37,675 bases of DNA from NCBI GenBank assembly GCA_038322815.1, contig JBBQGG010000033.1:1-37675 (forward strand). The letters run 5' to 3'. The notes beneath the pieces were generated by a model that searched no databases, was not told the origin of the DNA, and saw only the letters and a list, made by a program, of their open reading frames with translations. The translations under genes were made by a program, and so were the position numbers. The DNA comes from PALSA-1296 sp038322815. Its GTDB lineage: Bacteria > Bacteroidota > Ignavibacteria > Palsa-1295. This document shows positions 8,007 to 16,390 of this stretch, piece by piece. Within the stretch, counting starts at the first letter, position 1; every line of letters begins with the position of its first letter.

Positions 8007-9737
8007 TCATTTCTCTTTCCGAAATTGAGCAGCTTTCCATTGCTTAAATAATGATTTACACTTATTCCTCTGGTATTTTCCTGTACTCGTAACCGGCATA
8101 TCATCTCCGAATATCACAACCTTAGGGGCTTTAGAAAAGGGCAAGTGTTCTTTACAATACGATATAATTTTTTCTTCTGATACATTTACGCCATCAATCT
8201 TTTGCACATAAGCGCCCACTTCTTCACCGTAAAAATCGTTTTCAAAACCGACAGCAATACCACACTTTACACCCGGGCATCTCGAAATAACTTCATCAAT
8301 TTCTAAAGGTGAGATATTCACTCCTCCTCGGATGATCAGCTCTTTTAATCTTCCGGTGATAAAAAAATATTTATCCCCCTTTGCATCTCGTTCATAAAAC
8401 CCTTCATCTCCGGAACGAAACCAGCCATAAGAAAATGTTTTCTCATTTGCCTCATCATTATCATAATAATATTTCATCACGTTAAACCCGCGAATAGCTA
8501 TCTCACCTTTTTGTGACGGAGCAAGTTCCTGCCCTTCTTCATCAGCGATAATCATTTCATTTTGCGGAATCGCACAGCCGATGGAAGGAAAACCAAAATC
8601 GCGCATCCAATGATTGTGTTCGGTGGGACTAAGTGATGTCGGCAAATAGCATGAGTAGCAGGTTGTCTCGGAGAGTCCGTAGCCATGCATGATTTGAATT
8701 CCGAAAGTTTCTTCAAATTGCTCTCCGAGTTCGACGGTGAGCGGTCCTGCACCGCAGATTATGTGGCGAAGAGTTTGGGGTGTAGAGTGTTGGGTTTGAG
8801 GATTTGATTTATAATATTCAATTAGGAATGCAAGAAGAGTCGGGACAACACTGACAACACTTACTTTTTCCTTTTCGATTCGCTCGAAGAAATGCTCGGA
8901 TTGAAACTTCTGATTGAGTACAACATTTGCTCCGGCATACATTGGTGTTAGGAGCGTAACGATCGTGCCGTTGACATGATGGATGGGAAGCACGCACATC
9001 ATCCGCTGCGAATTAGTGATACCATGCCACTCCGAAATTCCTTTTGCATCGGCAAGCAGATTATACTGCGTCAGCACAACACCTTTCGGATTCCCGGTTG
9101 TGCCGCTTGTATAAACAATAAGCGCGTCATCATCCTTAGTCACTGCCTCATCGGAAGTGAAAATTGATTTTACTTTCAGTAACTCTTCATCGAACCATAA
9201 AATTTGCTCCCTCTCCATGTAGTCAGGGAGAGGGTTGGGGTGAGGGTCTTCTCCGCACATCATCGTCGCAACAATAGAAGGAATTTTTTTTATGATCGGT
9301 AATATTCGCTCTGAATATTCCTTTCGTAAGAAGACAAGTTTCGTCTTACTATTTTCCAATATATATTGAATACGATTGTCATCTTCAGATAAACTAACAG
9401 GAACAACACATATTCCCATAAGCCAGGCTGCAAAATAATGCACGACGGTATCGGCATGGTTATGCGAAATCGTTGCAATCCGGTCGCCCCGGCGCAATCC
9501 AAGCGAATGCATCATATTGGCGCACATCCCGCAAAGCATGAAGAAATCCTTGTAATTATCTTCGCGGCGATTTCCTTCGAGATCATAATAGATTAGAAAA
9601 GGCTTGGTATCATAATCGCGCGCTCGCTTAAATATCAGTTCACCGATATTCTCATAGCCGACATAACCTGCGTTGCTTGAAGCATCGGTAATTGTTCGCG
9701 CGTGATTTATCTTCTCTTGAATTTCTTTGCTGAGCAT
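8007..9737 (-). CDS. AMP-dependent acyl-CoA synthetase/ligase (ANL superfamily)
   Basis: A 576-residue adenylate-forming enzyme that activates a carboxylic acid as acyl-AMP, usually then forming acyl-CoA. The P-loop TSGTTGNPKG lies at 210-219, and the aromatic motif GYGLSETT follows. The hinge segment GWFRSGDEG ... ITGRLKELIIRGG precedes the C-terminal domain, with the catalytic lysine Lys554 in VTSTGKYQR. The substrate cannot be told from sequence; long-chain fatty acid or a CaiC/MenE-like acid are options. Two stretches look foreign to the fold: residues about 165-178 (HPNPLPDYMERE) are encoded by a palindromic repeat, and a Pro/Gln/Thr/His-rich segment near residue 316 is encoded by a heptanucleotide array. 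Both keep the frame. The pentapeptide-repeat gene lies 12 bp upstream, so an operon with it and the HAD gene is likely. Confidence 0.9.
   Translation of the reverse strand: MLSKEIQEKINHARTITDASSNAGYVGYENIGELIFKRARDYDTKPFLIYYDLEGNRREDNYKDFFMLCGMCANMMHSLGLRRGDRIATISHNHADTVVHYFAAWLMGICVVPVSLSEDDNRIQYILENSKTKLVFLRKEYSERILPIIKKIPSIVATMMCGEDPHPNPLPDYMEREQILWFDEELLKVKSIFTSDEAVTKDDDALIVYTSGTTGNPKGVVLTQYNLLADAKGISEWHGITNSQRMMCVLPIHHVNGTIVTLLTPMYAGANVVLNQKFQSEHFFERIEKEKVSVVSVVPTLLAFLIEYYKSNPQTQHSTPQTLRHIICGAGPLTVELGEQFEETFGIQIMHGYGLSETTCYSCYLPTSLSPTEHNHWMRDFGFPSIGCAIPQNEMIIADEEGQELAPSQKGEIAIRGFNVMKYYYDNDEANEKTFSYGWFRSGDEGFYERDAKGDKYFFITGRLKELIIRGGVNISPLEIDEVISRCPGVKCGIAVGFENDFYGEEVGAYVQKIDGVNVSEEKIISYCKEHLPFSKAPKVVIFGDDMPVTSTGKYQRNKCKSLFKQWKAAQFRKEK
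8771..8798 (+). repeat. Heptanucleotide array inside the ligase gene
   Basis: Four consecutive 7-mers, GAGTTTG GGGTGTA GAGTGTT GGGTTTG, fit the pattern GRGTKTD (K = G or T). They lie in the coding sequence and encode, on the other strand, a Thr/Gln/His/Pro-rich stretch. They resemble the short tandem heptamer repeats known from cyanobacteria. Confidence 0.6.
9207..9250 (-). repeat. Intragenic palindromic repeat in the ligase gene
   Basis: On the minus strand this reads CCTCACCCCAACCCTCTCC, a short loop, then GGAGAGGG, forming an 8-bp stem. The first 19 bases are identical to the intergenic copy at 27426-27466. It is read in frame as HPNPLPDYMERE, so it behaves like a protein-tolerated palindromic insertion. 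Confidence 0.8.
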
Positions 9738-9749
9738 CTTTACGTAAAA

Positions 9750-10319
9750 TTAGACAATAACAATATCATATTTTGTCAGTAACCCTGATAAGTTCGAAGA
9801 AGAAAACTTTGCTTTCTTCACTCTGTTATTTTCCGGATCGATACTGTAATTATAAGAAGTAGAAAGATCGGCTTTTTCCAAATTTGTCTTGGCGAAGACG
9901 GCATTTTCAAGATTGCATCCGATAAATTTTGATGAGGACAGATCAGAGTCATCGAAGAATGCACGGATCAGCGAGCAATTATGAAACTCGATCTTCTTCA
10001 GATGCAGCCGAGCCAGAGACACATAATCCATTATACAATCTTCAAAGCGCAATGAGATCATTGCAGGATTTGAAGTAGTAAAATTCACTCCGGTGAGTTT
10101 GCAGCCTGAAAATTTTACACCACGAAATCCCGCTGCTTCTACTTTTGCGTTACTTAAATTGCAACCGATGAATTTGCATTCGATGAATCCAAAATTATTG
10201 AGATTCGCTTCGGTAAAGTCGCATCGGGTAAATGTGCATTCCTCATAATCTGCAACTGCAAGAGGATCTTTGAAAAAATCTAAATTTTCAAAAGACTTGT
10301 TTTCGAAGTAATCGCGCAT
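9750..10319 (-). CDS. Pentapeptide-repeat protein
   Basis: A 189-residue protein built almost wholly of pentapeptide repeats of the A(D/N)LXX type, with a central Leu or Phe every five residues (for example CTFTRCDFTEANLNNFGFIE and, later, AVFAKTNLEKADLSTSYNY). Such proteins fold as a right-handed quadrilateral beta-helix. No signal peptide is seen, so it is likely cytoplasmic. Some relatives mimic DNA and protect gyrase (Qnr, MfpA), but the sequence here lacks any feature that would point to that, and many family members have no known role. Several repeats contain Cys at the variable positions. It lies 12 bp before the ligase gene and 8 bp after the HAD gene, consistent with a single transcript. 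Confidence 0.88.
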   Translation of the reverse strand: MRDYFENKSFENLDFFKDPLAVADYEECTFTRCDFTEANLNNFGFIECKFIGCNLSNAKVEAAGFRGVKFSGCKLTGVNFTTSNPAMISLRFEDCIMDYVSLARLHLKKIEFHNCSLIRAFFDDSDLSSSKFIGCNLENAVFAKTNLEKADLSTSYNYSIDPENNRVKKAKFSSSNLSGLLTKYDIVIV

Positions 10320-10327
10320 GAATAAAA

Positions 10328-10996
10328 TTAAATAACTATTTTCAGCAGATCAGATATATCTGCCAGTTCAAAATCTGCGCCATGTTCTTTCGTGCCGAAG
10401 GTATCACCATATCGTGCGAATGCAGTTTTCATCCCAACAGCTTTTGCTCCGACCACATCCCTCTCCGGCCAATCGCCAACCATCAGTGCTTCCTCCGGTT
10501 TTACGCCGAGTTTATTCAACGCCATACGAAATGGTTTTTCCGAAGGCTTTCGCTCTCCGGTATCATCGAAGGTAACAGCAACATCGAAGAAATGATGAAA
10601 ATTAATGTAACATAACCGAAGCCATGCTTCGCGACTTGGTGCATCGGTGAGAACGGCAAGCTTAACTCCTCTGCGGATCAACTCCATCAGCGTTGCTGTA
10701 ACGTGTGGATAAGGCTTCAATGCTGCTTCACGTGCTCTGCGATAAGCAATGATTCCTGAAGCAAGTACGCGATGATCGATCTTTTGGAAAATATTATAAA
10801 TGAGATCGTCGAAGACCTGCTGGTATTCGATGCCCCGCTCTTTGTAAATGGCGTCAATACGATCGCGAATTTCCTGCGGTTGAAGTTCTAAGCCTGCATC
10901 AACCATTGCATCAATCGCCGCATCGATCGCGCGCTTTTTCATCGACATAAAATCGACAAGTGTATTATCCAGATCGAAAACTACTGCTTTAATCAT
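10328..10996 (-). CDS. HAD-superfamily hydrolase
   Basis: A 222-residue HAD hydrolase. Motif I is DLDNT (Asp8, Asp10), with Asp8 the expected nucleophile. Motif II is LTDAPS near 117-122, the Lys of motif III is in ERKPSEKPF near 149-157, and motif IV is GDWPERDVVGAKAVGM near 173-188. The cap is the helical C1 type between motifs I and II. This is the phosphoglycolate phosphatase / YjjG-like group. With glycolate oxidase subunits encoded just upstream, a phosphoglycolate phosphatase role feeding glycolate to GlcEF is possible but is only inferred from location; nucleotidase activity is equally possible. It is likely the first gene of the HAD - pentapeptide - ligase set. Confidence 0.87.
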   Translation of the reverse strand: MIKAVVFDLDNTLVDFMSMKKRAIDAAIDAMVDAGLELQPQEIRDRIDAIYKERGIEYQQVFDDLIYNIFQKIDHRVLASGIIAYRRAREAALKPYPHVTATLMELIRRGVKLAVLTDAPSREAWLRLCYINFHHFFDVAVTFDDTGERKPSEKPFRMALNKLGVKPEEALMVGDWPERDVVGAKAVGMKTAFARYGDTFGTKEHGADFELADISDLLKIVI

Positions 10997-11000
10997 TTGG

Positions 11001-11028
11001 TCGTCGTTCGTGATTCGTCTTTCGTCTA
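11001..11028 (+). repeat. Heptanucleotide array between glcF and the HAD gene
   Basis: Four consecutive 7-mers, TCGTCGT TCGTGAT TCGTCTT TCGTCTA, lie in the 53-bp gap between glcF and the HAD start. Each begins with TCGT. No promoter or terminator is evident here. Confidence 0.6.
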
Positions 11029-11049
11029 TATTAATGACACGCTTAACAT

Positions 11050-12345
11050 TTATTTTTCAGACATAGATTCGGAAAGAATCTCAATAATATGTTTCACTTG
11101 CATTTGTGAACTTAATACTCGCACACCTTTTTCAAGCTGCATCATACATCCTGCATTTGCAGTCGCAATGATCTCAACATCATGTTGTTCTATAATCGAC
11201 ATCTTTCTCTCAAGCAATACTTCTCCCGTTTCAGGATGTTCGATATTATAAGTCCCCGCACTACCGCAGCAAATGTCATTTTCTTCGAATGCAAATGCGT
11301 CTGCATTACGAATCAGCTTTAAGAGTTCAAGCGGCGCGTCTTTGATTTGCTGTCCGTGGTAAAGGTGGCACGGAGCCTGATATCCAATAATGGTTTTTGC
11401 CGGCAGTGTCAAGTTCATTTGCAGAAGATCATCTTTATGAAACTCCAAAAGGAATTCAGAGATGTCTCGTAATTTTTTTCTTAGGTTTATTGCTCGGGCA
11501 TAATTTACCGTTCCTTCAAAGAGCTTCGAATAATCCTTCAACATCGCTCCACAGCCGGCAATATTCGAAATATAATAATCAACAGATGACGATTCGAGAG
11601 TCTTAATAACATCTAAAGCCAACTCTCTTGCCCGATCTCCAAATCCTGAATGTGCTGCAAGTGCTCCGCAGCAGGTTATTTCAGGAATTGTATGAACATC
11701 GTATCCAAGTTTATTTAATACTTTAATTGTTGCATCATTTACTTGCGATGAAAAGAGATCGCCGATACAGCCTATGAGTAAGCCAACAGAGCCATGACTC
11801 CTTGTTGTTGCCGGATATATACTTAGTCGCTGTTTTGGAAATAAAACAGTATCAGGTAGGAGTTCAAGCGACGAAGCAAAATGTTTGAATGACGAATTCT
11901 TCAGATCAAATGTTTTTTCAAATAATCGCGCGAATCTGCTTTTTGAAAGAATCGCAATCGGAAATTGTAAAAGTCGGAGCAACTTTGGTGAACCAATCAG
12001 TTTAGTATAAATAAATCTGTGAATCATACTCGGTTTTACAGCTTCACCGATTATTTCTCGTGTTTGCTCCATCAAAATTCCAAACTCGACTCCTGATGGA
12101 CAGGCCGTTTCGCATGAACGGCAGACTAAGCAGGAATTTTCGTGCTCGATAAATTTTTCATCCGTTGCTTCGATTCGCCCATCCTCCAATGCTTTCATCA
12201 GATAAATTCTGCCCCTCGGGCTGGACATTTCTTCTCCGGTAACCAAGTACGTCGGACATGCTTCTAAACATAAGCCGCAATGAATGCAGGCTTGCAGCTT
12301 TCTCGAGCGATCAATGAATGTTTCTATGTGAAGCGTATCAGTCAT
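11050..12345 (-). CDS. glcF: Glycolate oxidase iron-sulfur subunit GlcF-like
   Basis: A 431-residue protein with two 4Fe-4S ferredoxin motifs, Cys20/23/26/30 (CIHCGLCLEACP) and Cys72/75/78/82 (CLVCRSCETACP), followed by two cysteine-rich CCG domains (CCGALAAHSG in the first, CCGSAGTYN in the second). This layout matches GlcF, the electron-transfer subunit that passes electrons from the flavin subunits GlcD and GlcE to quinone. Length is close to the E. coli protein (about 407). It starts 3 bp after the glcE stop, so the two are surely co-transcribed. No glcD is in the window. Related oxidoreductases such as lactate dehydrogenase LutA also have CCG domains but lack this N-terminal ferredoxin pair with this spacing. 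Confidence 0.9.
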   Translation of the reverse strand: MTDTLHIETFIDRSRKLQACIHCGLCLEACPTYLVTGEEMSSPRGRIYLMKALEDGRIEATDEKFIEHENSCLVCRSCETACPSGVEFGILMEQTREIIGEAVKPSMIHRFIYTKLIGSPKLLRLLQFPIAILSKSRFARLFEKTFDLKNSSFKHFASSLELLPDTVLFPKQRLSIYPATTRSHGSVGLLIGCIGDLFSSQVNDATIKVLNKLGYDVHTIPEITCCGALAAHSGFGDRARELALDVIKTLESSSVDYYISNIAGCGAMLKDYSKLFEGTVNYARAINLRKKLRDISEFLLEFHKDDLLQMNLTLPAKTIIGYQAPCHLYHGQQIKDAPLELLKLIRNADAFAFEENDICCGSAGTYNIEHPETGEVLLERKMSIIEQHDVEIIATANAGCMMQLEKGVRVLSSQMQVKHIIEILSESMSEK

Positions 12346-12348
12346 GAG

Positions 12349-13167
12349 CTATACAAGTACCCCTTCCGGATCAAATACTCGTTGTACTTTTTTTAGCAAT
12401 TCCTCAGCATCTGAAGAAAGATGTTTTTCCCTTTCTTCATCTCGCAATTGTATTAAAGACTTGACGGCAATATCCCAATTTTCGTCATTTAATTCTTCAA
12501 TTTTAATTTTGTTTGAGAACAGTTCGCCTTTATCAGCTTCTATATCTTCTTTATATCCAGACAATTCAACCAAAAGTTTACTTGAGAATTCTTCAAGACA
12601 AGAAGGGTGTAATTGCAATAACTTTTCCCGTGAAGCAATAGGAGCTAAAAATCGGTGGAATATTTCCGGCAGCGGCTGGACTTTTAAAGTTAGGTCAAGG
12701 ATTATCCCGAAGCGACCCAGCGATCCGCAGAATGCACGATGAATATCATATCCCGCTACTGACTTTACCACTCGTGATCCGCTTTTAAATATCTCGCCAT
12801 TCGTCGTGCAGAAAGTCCCGCCAAGAATCGTCGTCCGCAATGCTCCACATTTTTTGGCGCGAGGATGAAAATGATCACTTGCTATTGCAGCACCAAGTGT
12901 TTGTTCTAATGACTCTTTTGGAACTAGTGTCGGAATCCACTGCCCTTTCGTTGAAAGTGTTTTTTGTAGTTCAGATAAGCTTATACCGGCTTGCACTGAA
13001 ACGATCATCTCCTCAGGCTCATAAAACAGAACACTATTTAGATTCCCTAAAGAAAGAGTATCGGCTTTTAGTGCATCTCTTTCTTTTCCGGAAATATGCA
13101 GATCTGACTTATTTCGAAGTCGAAGAATATCCGAAACTTCCTGATTCGTATGGGGAGAATATAGCAC
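12349..13167 (-). CDS. glcE: FAD-binding subunit GlcE-like (glycolate oxidase)
   Basis: A 272-residue protein with a PCMH-type FAD-binding fold. Typical segments are EEMIVSVQAGISLSELQ near 52-68, the glycine-rich TLGAAIASDHF near 89-99, LRTTILGGTF and the GlcE-specific SVAGYDIHRAFCGSLGRFG near 136-154. It ends with FDPEGVL, the usual C-terminal signature of the family. It is shorter than E. coli GlcE (about 350), mainly after the FAD domain. The start is GTG at 13167, whose G is also the last base of the rlmN stop (TAGTG), which suggests translational coupling. Function is inferred as part of glycolate oxidase with glcF; the partner GlcD must be elsewhere if the complex exists. Confidence 0.85.
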   Translation of the reverse strand: MLYSPHTNQEVSDILRLRNKSDLHISGKERDALKADTLSLGNLNSVLFYEPEEMIVSVQAGISLSELQKTLSTKGQWIPTLVPKESLEQTLGAAIASDHFHPRAKKCGALRTTILGGTFCTTNGEIFKSGSRVVKSVAGYDIHRAFCGSLGRFGIILDLTLKVQPLPEIFHRFLAPIASREKLLQLHPSCLEEFSSKLLVELSGYKEDIEADKGELFSNKIKIEELNDENWDIAVKSLIQLRDEEREKHLSSDAEELLKKVQRVFDPEGVLV

Positions 13168-14285
13168 TATACTTCTATTGCGATAGGATGAGGTAATTTA
13201 CTCAGAGCAAGCTGCCCACATGCCGCTTCGATATCTTCACCTGAACTTGACCTGACCATAACATGAACTCCTTCTTTCTTAAGTACTTCATTAAAGCGAA
13301 TGAAGTTTTCATCGGATGTCGGATGAAGTTCTGCACTAATACCTTTAGGATTCGTAAAATCTATTTTATGAAATGGAATAACATTAACTTTGCTTGGATT
13401 GCGACGCGCCATTTTTGTGAGACGACGGGCATCTGCATCGCTGTCGTTAAGCCCTTCGAAAAGAATATATTCATACGTGATAGGAATTCCGGTAACTTTA
13501 TAATATTCATCCATCGCAGCAAGAAGTTCTTTGATCGGATGAGCTATATTTATTGGCATGAGCTTCGAACGAAGTTCATCGGTCGTTGCATGAAGACTGA
13601 GAGCAAGTTTTACTCCAATTTTTTCATGGGCAAATTTCTTGATTTCCTCAGGTAACCCGCTTGTAGAAACCGTAATGCGTTTTGCTCCGATGATCTCAAG
13701 TTCAGGATCCGTGAGAATGCGAAGTGACCTGATGACATTATCATAATTGAGAAGCGGCTCACCCATTCCCATATAGACAACGTTTGTGATCTTCTCGCCG
13801 GTTAATCGTTCGACTTCAAAGTACTGTAAGATTATTTCAGCAGCAGTAAGATTACGCTTCAATTTCATCGAAGCTGTCGCACAGAATTTACAATCGAGCG
13901 GACAGCCAACCTGAGTTGATAGACACAACGTTTTGCGCCGAGACTCGCCGGTTGCATCGCGCATTTCACTTGGGATCAGAACAGATTCGATCTGCAAGCC
14001 ATCGAAAAGTTCGAAAAGAAATTTAATCGTGCCATCCTCGCTTACTGATTGATGAGCAAGTTTCAATGATCCTACCTTAAAATTCCTATCTAACTGGTTG
14101 CGTAAAACTGCCGGAAGTTGAGTCATCTCTGAATAACGTTGTGCACGCCTGGCATAAAGCCAGTTGTATATTTGTTTTGCACGATATGCCGGTATATCAC
14201 CGAACTGAGAATTTATCGCAGTGTGGATTTCATACTGATTCAGCCCGAGAAGATAATTCCCTTGTTTTTTTGGTGAGCGATTCAT
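13167..14285 (-). CDS. rlmN: 23S rRNA (adenine-2503-C2)-methyltransferase RlmN
   Basis: A 372-residue radical SAM methyltransferase that methylates C2 of A2503 in 23S rRNA and of A37 in some tRNAs. The 4Fe-4S motif CxxxCxxC is Cys128, Cys132 and Cys135 (GCPLDCKFC). The SAM-contact motif GMGEP lies at 173-177, and the mechanistic C-terminal cysteine is Cys356 in EAACGQL. The length is standard. The first gene of the rlmN-glcE-glcF set, it diverges from rfaE2 across 44 bp, which must hold both promoters. A Cfr-type resistance enzyme is unlikely given the RlmN-like N-terminus and housekeeping setting. Confidence 0.95.
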   Translation of the reverse strand: MNRSPKKQGNYLLGLNQYEIHTAINSQFGDIPAYRAKQIYNWLYARRAQRYSEMTQLPAVLRNQLDRNFKVGSLKLAHQSVSEDGTIKFLFELFDGLQIESVLIPSEMRDATGESRRKTLCLSTQVGCPLDCKFCATASMKLKRNLTAAEIILQYFEVERLTGEKITNVVYMGMGEPLLNYDNVIRSLRILTDPELEIIGAKRITVSTSGLPEEIKKFAHEKIGVKLALSLHATTDELRSKLMPINIAHPIKELLAAMDEYYKVTGIPITYEYILFEGLNDSDADARRLTKMARRNPSKVNVIPFHKIDFTNPKGISAELHPTSDENFIRFNEVLKKEGVHVMVRSSSGEDIEAACGQLALSKLPHPIAIEV

Positions 14286-14329
14286 TCTTTAATAATGCAC
14301 GTTATTAGTGCCGAAGTAATAACACGAAG

Positions 14330-14845
14330 ATGTCACAACAAATTACGTTCGCACCGATCTTTACTTTTCGCGATCTCCAGGAGCAGGAAAAGCTTCGTCT
14401 ATGGCGCAAAGTAATTCATGATGAAAATAAAAAACTCGTCTTTACCAACGGAGTCTTCGATATTCTTCATGCCGGCCATGTTTCCTATTTAAAAGAAGCG
14501 CGTAATCTTGGCGATGCTCTTATCATCGGAGTCAATGCTGATAGCTCCGTCAGGCGTCTCAAAGGCGAAAAACGTCCTCTGCAAACTGAGGCTGACCGTG
14601 CTAAAATTCTTGCTTCGCTGAAATCTACGGATTGCATTGTGATCTTTGATGATGATACTCCGCTTTCCCTTATCGAATTCACTATCCCTGATATTCTCGT
14701 CAAAGGCGCCGATTGGAGCGTTGAAAGTGTTGTGGGGCGCGATGTCGTAGAAAGAAATGGCGGTAAGGTTCTCACTATTCCTTTTATCGAAGGTAGATCG
14801 ACGACTGGAGTTGTCGAAACGGTGATCGAGAGATATACTAAATAA
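14330..14845 (+). CDS. rfaE2: D-glycero-beta-D-manno-heptose 1-phosphate adenylyltransferase
   Basis: A 171-residue nucleotidyltransferase matching the C-terminal half of HldE. It makes ADP-heptose from heptose 1-phosphate for the LPS inner core. The nucleotidyltransferase motif HAGH lies at 47-50 within FTNGVFDILHAGHVSYL, and RSTTG at 156-160 is the second signature. Residues about 101-106 (DCIVIF) and the VKGADW segment are also family features. The kinase half (rfaE1) is not in the window, so this is the single-domain form. Its 3' end overlaps the ferredoxin gene on the opposite strand by 8 bp. The gene implies a Gram-negative cell with heptose-containing LPS. Confidence 0.92.
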   Translation: MSQQITFAPIFTFRDLQEQEKLRLWRKVIHDENKKLVFTNGVFDILHAGHVSYLKEARNLGDALIIGVNADSSVRRLKGEKRPLQTEADRAKILASLKSTDCIVIFDDDTPLSLIEFTIPDILVKGADWSVESVVGRDVVERNGGKVLTIPFIEGRSTTGVVETVIERYTK

Positions 14846-15146
14846 GTAATCTATGTACCGGCTTGCCGCCTTCGATATGAGTATCCATGATCTCTGCAAC
14901 ATCATTAATGCTCACTCCTCCATACCAAACTCCTTCAGGATAAACAACAATAGCAGGTCCTTTTGCACATTGATCAAGACATCCCGATTTATTTGACCTA
15001 ACTACTCCTTTTAATCCACGCTTCTTTATCTCTTCCTTAAATTTTGCTCGGATCTCAGAAGCTCCCTTCGAGGCACAGCATCCACGAGGATCGTCGTCGG
15101 GACGAATATTCTCGCAGACAAAAATATGATGAGTAAACTGAGGCAT
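14838..15146 (-). CDS. Thioredoxin-like 2Fe-2S ferredoxin
   Basis: A 102-residue protein of the thioredoxin-like 2Fe-2S ferredoxin family. The likely cluster ligands are Cys11, Cys23 or Cys24, Cys56 and Cys60 (GCLDQC), the usual spacing. The tail VVYPEGVWYGGV is typical of the family, which includes the NuoE-type domain. It is soluble and cytoplasmic, with no signal peptide. It is the last gene of the bcp - SRPBCC - GNAT - lolA - ferredoxin series, starting 1 bp after the lolA-like stop. Its redox partner is unknown; stand-alone members are often linked to cobalamin or peroxide-related genes. It overlaps rfaE2 tail-to-tail by 8 bp. Confidence 0.88.
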   Translation of the reverse strand: MPQFTHHIFVCENIRPDDDPRGCCASKGASEIRAKFKEEIKKRGLKGVVRSNKSGCLDQCAKGPAIVVYPEGVWYGGVSINDVAEIMDTHIEGGKPVHRLLI

Positions 15147-15147
15147 C

Positions 15148-15789
15148 TTAATCTCTAAGATCTATAGTCTTTGCTCCTGCCGGAACTGTAAATACAAATA
15201 ATGATCTATTTAATTTTTTTACGCTTTTAATCGTAATCTTTCCGACTGCAATATCTCCTTTTAATGAACGTGCCGTTATCTTGTTTATCGCAATTCTGGA
15301 TTTTGATGATCTTGTAAATCTGAATTTCAGAAGCGATATTCCGCCTACACTTTCTAATATCTTCGAGATATTTTTGGAAGGTGTTAATTCGAGCTCATAC
15401 ATATTTTTCTTCTTTGTTAAGACTGAAGAATAATTCGAAGAGAATTTAATAAGCTCTTGAACATTGGAGAGCGAACCGCCTTTGCTCTCAGCTTTATCGA
15501 TCACTACTTCCTTCTTTAATTTAGTGTAATGCCAGATCGTAGTGCCGTCACTTATGATAAGATCGGTCGGATTCTCAATTCGAAATTTTGCCGAACCACC
15601 GGCAAAGAGCAAAGAATTTTTCTGACCATCGAGAATAAACGAAAGAGCCGTCCCTTCGCCACGATTATAAAGATTTTCCAATTCCTTCGCCATTTCATCT
15701 GCCGTCTGAGCAGAGGCTGTAAAAGGAAAAAGAATAAAAGCGAAAAACAATAGTAAACTATTGCCGATGTAAAAATTTATAAATTTCAT
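15148..15789 (-). CDS. LolA-like outer-membrane lipoprotein carrier
   Basis: A 213-residue periplasmic protein resembling LolA. The open frame runs further upstream to 15855, but the ATG at 15789 begins a signal peptide (MKFINFYIG, hydrophobic core, ending ASAQ). An ATG at 15801 adds only MKEK and is also possible. The mature part has the LolA beta layout, with segments such as KFRIENPTDLIISDGTTIWHY, the usual strand followed by an aromatic-rich turn, and a basic middle. LolA shuttles lipoproteins across the periplasm. It overlaps the end of the GNAT gene by 32 bp, suggesting coupling. Function is inferred from similarity; divergent LolA-like proteins can serve other lipid carriers. Confidence 0.8.
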   Translation of the reverse strand: MKFINFYIGNSLLLFFAFILFPFTASAQTADEMAKELENLYNRGEGTALSFILDGQKNSLLFAGGSAKFRIENPTDLIISDGTTIWHYTKLKKEVVIDKAESKGGSLSNVQELIKFSSNYSSVLTKKKNMYELELTPSKNISKILESVGGISLLKFRFTRSSKSRIAINKITARSLKGDIAVGKITIKSVKKLNRSLFVFTVPAGAKTIDLRD

Positions 15790-16390
15790 TTTTTCTTTCA
15801 TTCCATTCTTCACTGGTGATGGCATAAATATTTGTATCCTGCCAGTTGCCTCCAAGTTGTAAAGCCCGTAATGCTGTACCCTCGAAGCGTAATTTTAACT
15901 TCGCTGTCATTCGTAAACTTGGTATATTATCCGGGGCAATCCATAACGATATGCGGTGCAGCCTGGCAAATTCGAAGCTATAATGTAACGTCGAAACCAA
16001 GGCTTCCGTCGCATAACCCTGATTAAGATATTCGTTACCGATCCAGTATCCTATGAACGCCGATTGCGCAACGTTGCGAATAATATTCGTGATCCCTATC
16101 TGGCCGACGATCGCCCCTGTCTCTTTTAAAATTATTACAAACCGATGATCTAAACCATCTTCCCATCTCTCGATCGTCGTGCGAAGCATTTCCCGCATGG
16201 CACGAATTCCTTCAGCATCATTAGCAGGGATCGGTTTGACGGGACTATATGGAGCAAGATGCACCTGCAGGCTTCGCTGTTCCAATAGATAAAACTCCTG
16301 GGCATCGCGCATCTCGAACTGGCGAAGTATGAGCCGAGGTGATTCAATTTGGCTCGGAAGCGGTTCGACAGGTTTAAATTCTTCCGGCAT
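15758..16390 (-). CDS. GNAT-family N-acetyltransferase (RimJ/RimL type)
   Basis: A 210-residue GNAT acetyltransferase of the RimJ/RimL/SpeG-like group. The start ESPRLILRQFEMRDAQEF is typical of ribosomal-protein N-acetyltransferases. The motif A region reads IGYWIGNEYLNQGYATEAL, giving the acetyl-CoA pyrophosphate loop, and the later segment NIPSLRMTAKLKLRFEG is motif B. The frame could start at a TTG at 16411, but the ATG at 16390 is preferred. It overlaps the SRPBCC gene by 17 bp and the lolA-like gene by 32 bp, so it is embedded in the operon. The substrate is not predictable from sequence. Confidence 0.88.
   Translation of the reverse strand: MPEEFKPVEPLPSQIESPRLILRQFEMRDAQEFYLLEQRSLQVHLAPYSPVKPIPANDAEGIRAMREMLRTTIERWEDGLDHRFVIILKETGAIVGQIGITNIIRNVAQSAFIGYWIGNEYLNQGYATEALVSTLHYSFEFARLHRISLWIAPDNIPSLRMTAKLKLRFEGTALRALQLGGNWQDTNIYAITSEEWNERKNEIYKFLHRQ

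Noticed and set aside
12344..12742. 132-codon plus-strand frame opposite glcE
   Set aside because: Antisense shadow of a gene with clear FAD-binding motifs; no family features.
13263..13655. 130-codon plus-strand frame opposite rlmN
   Set aside because: Antisense shadow of a clear radical SAM enzyme.
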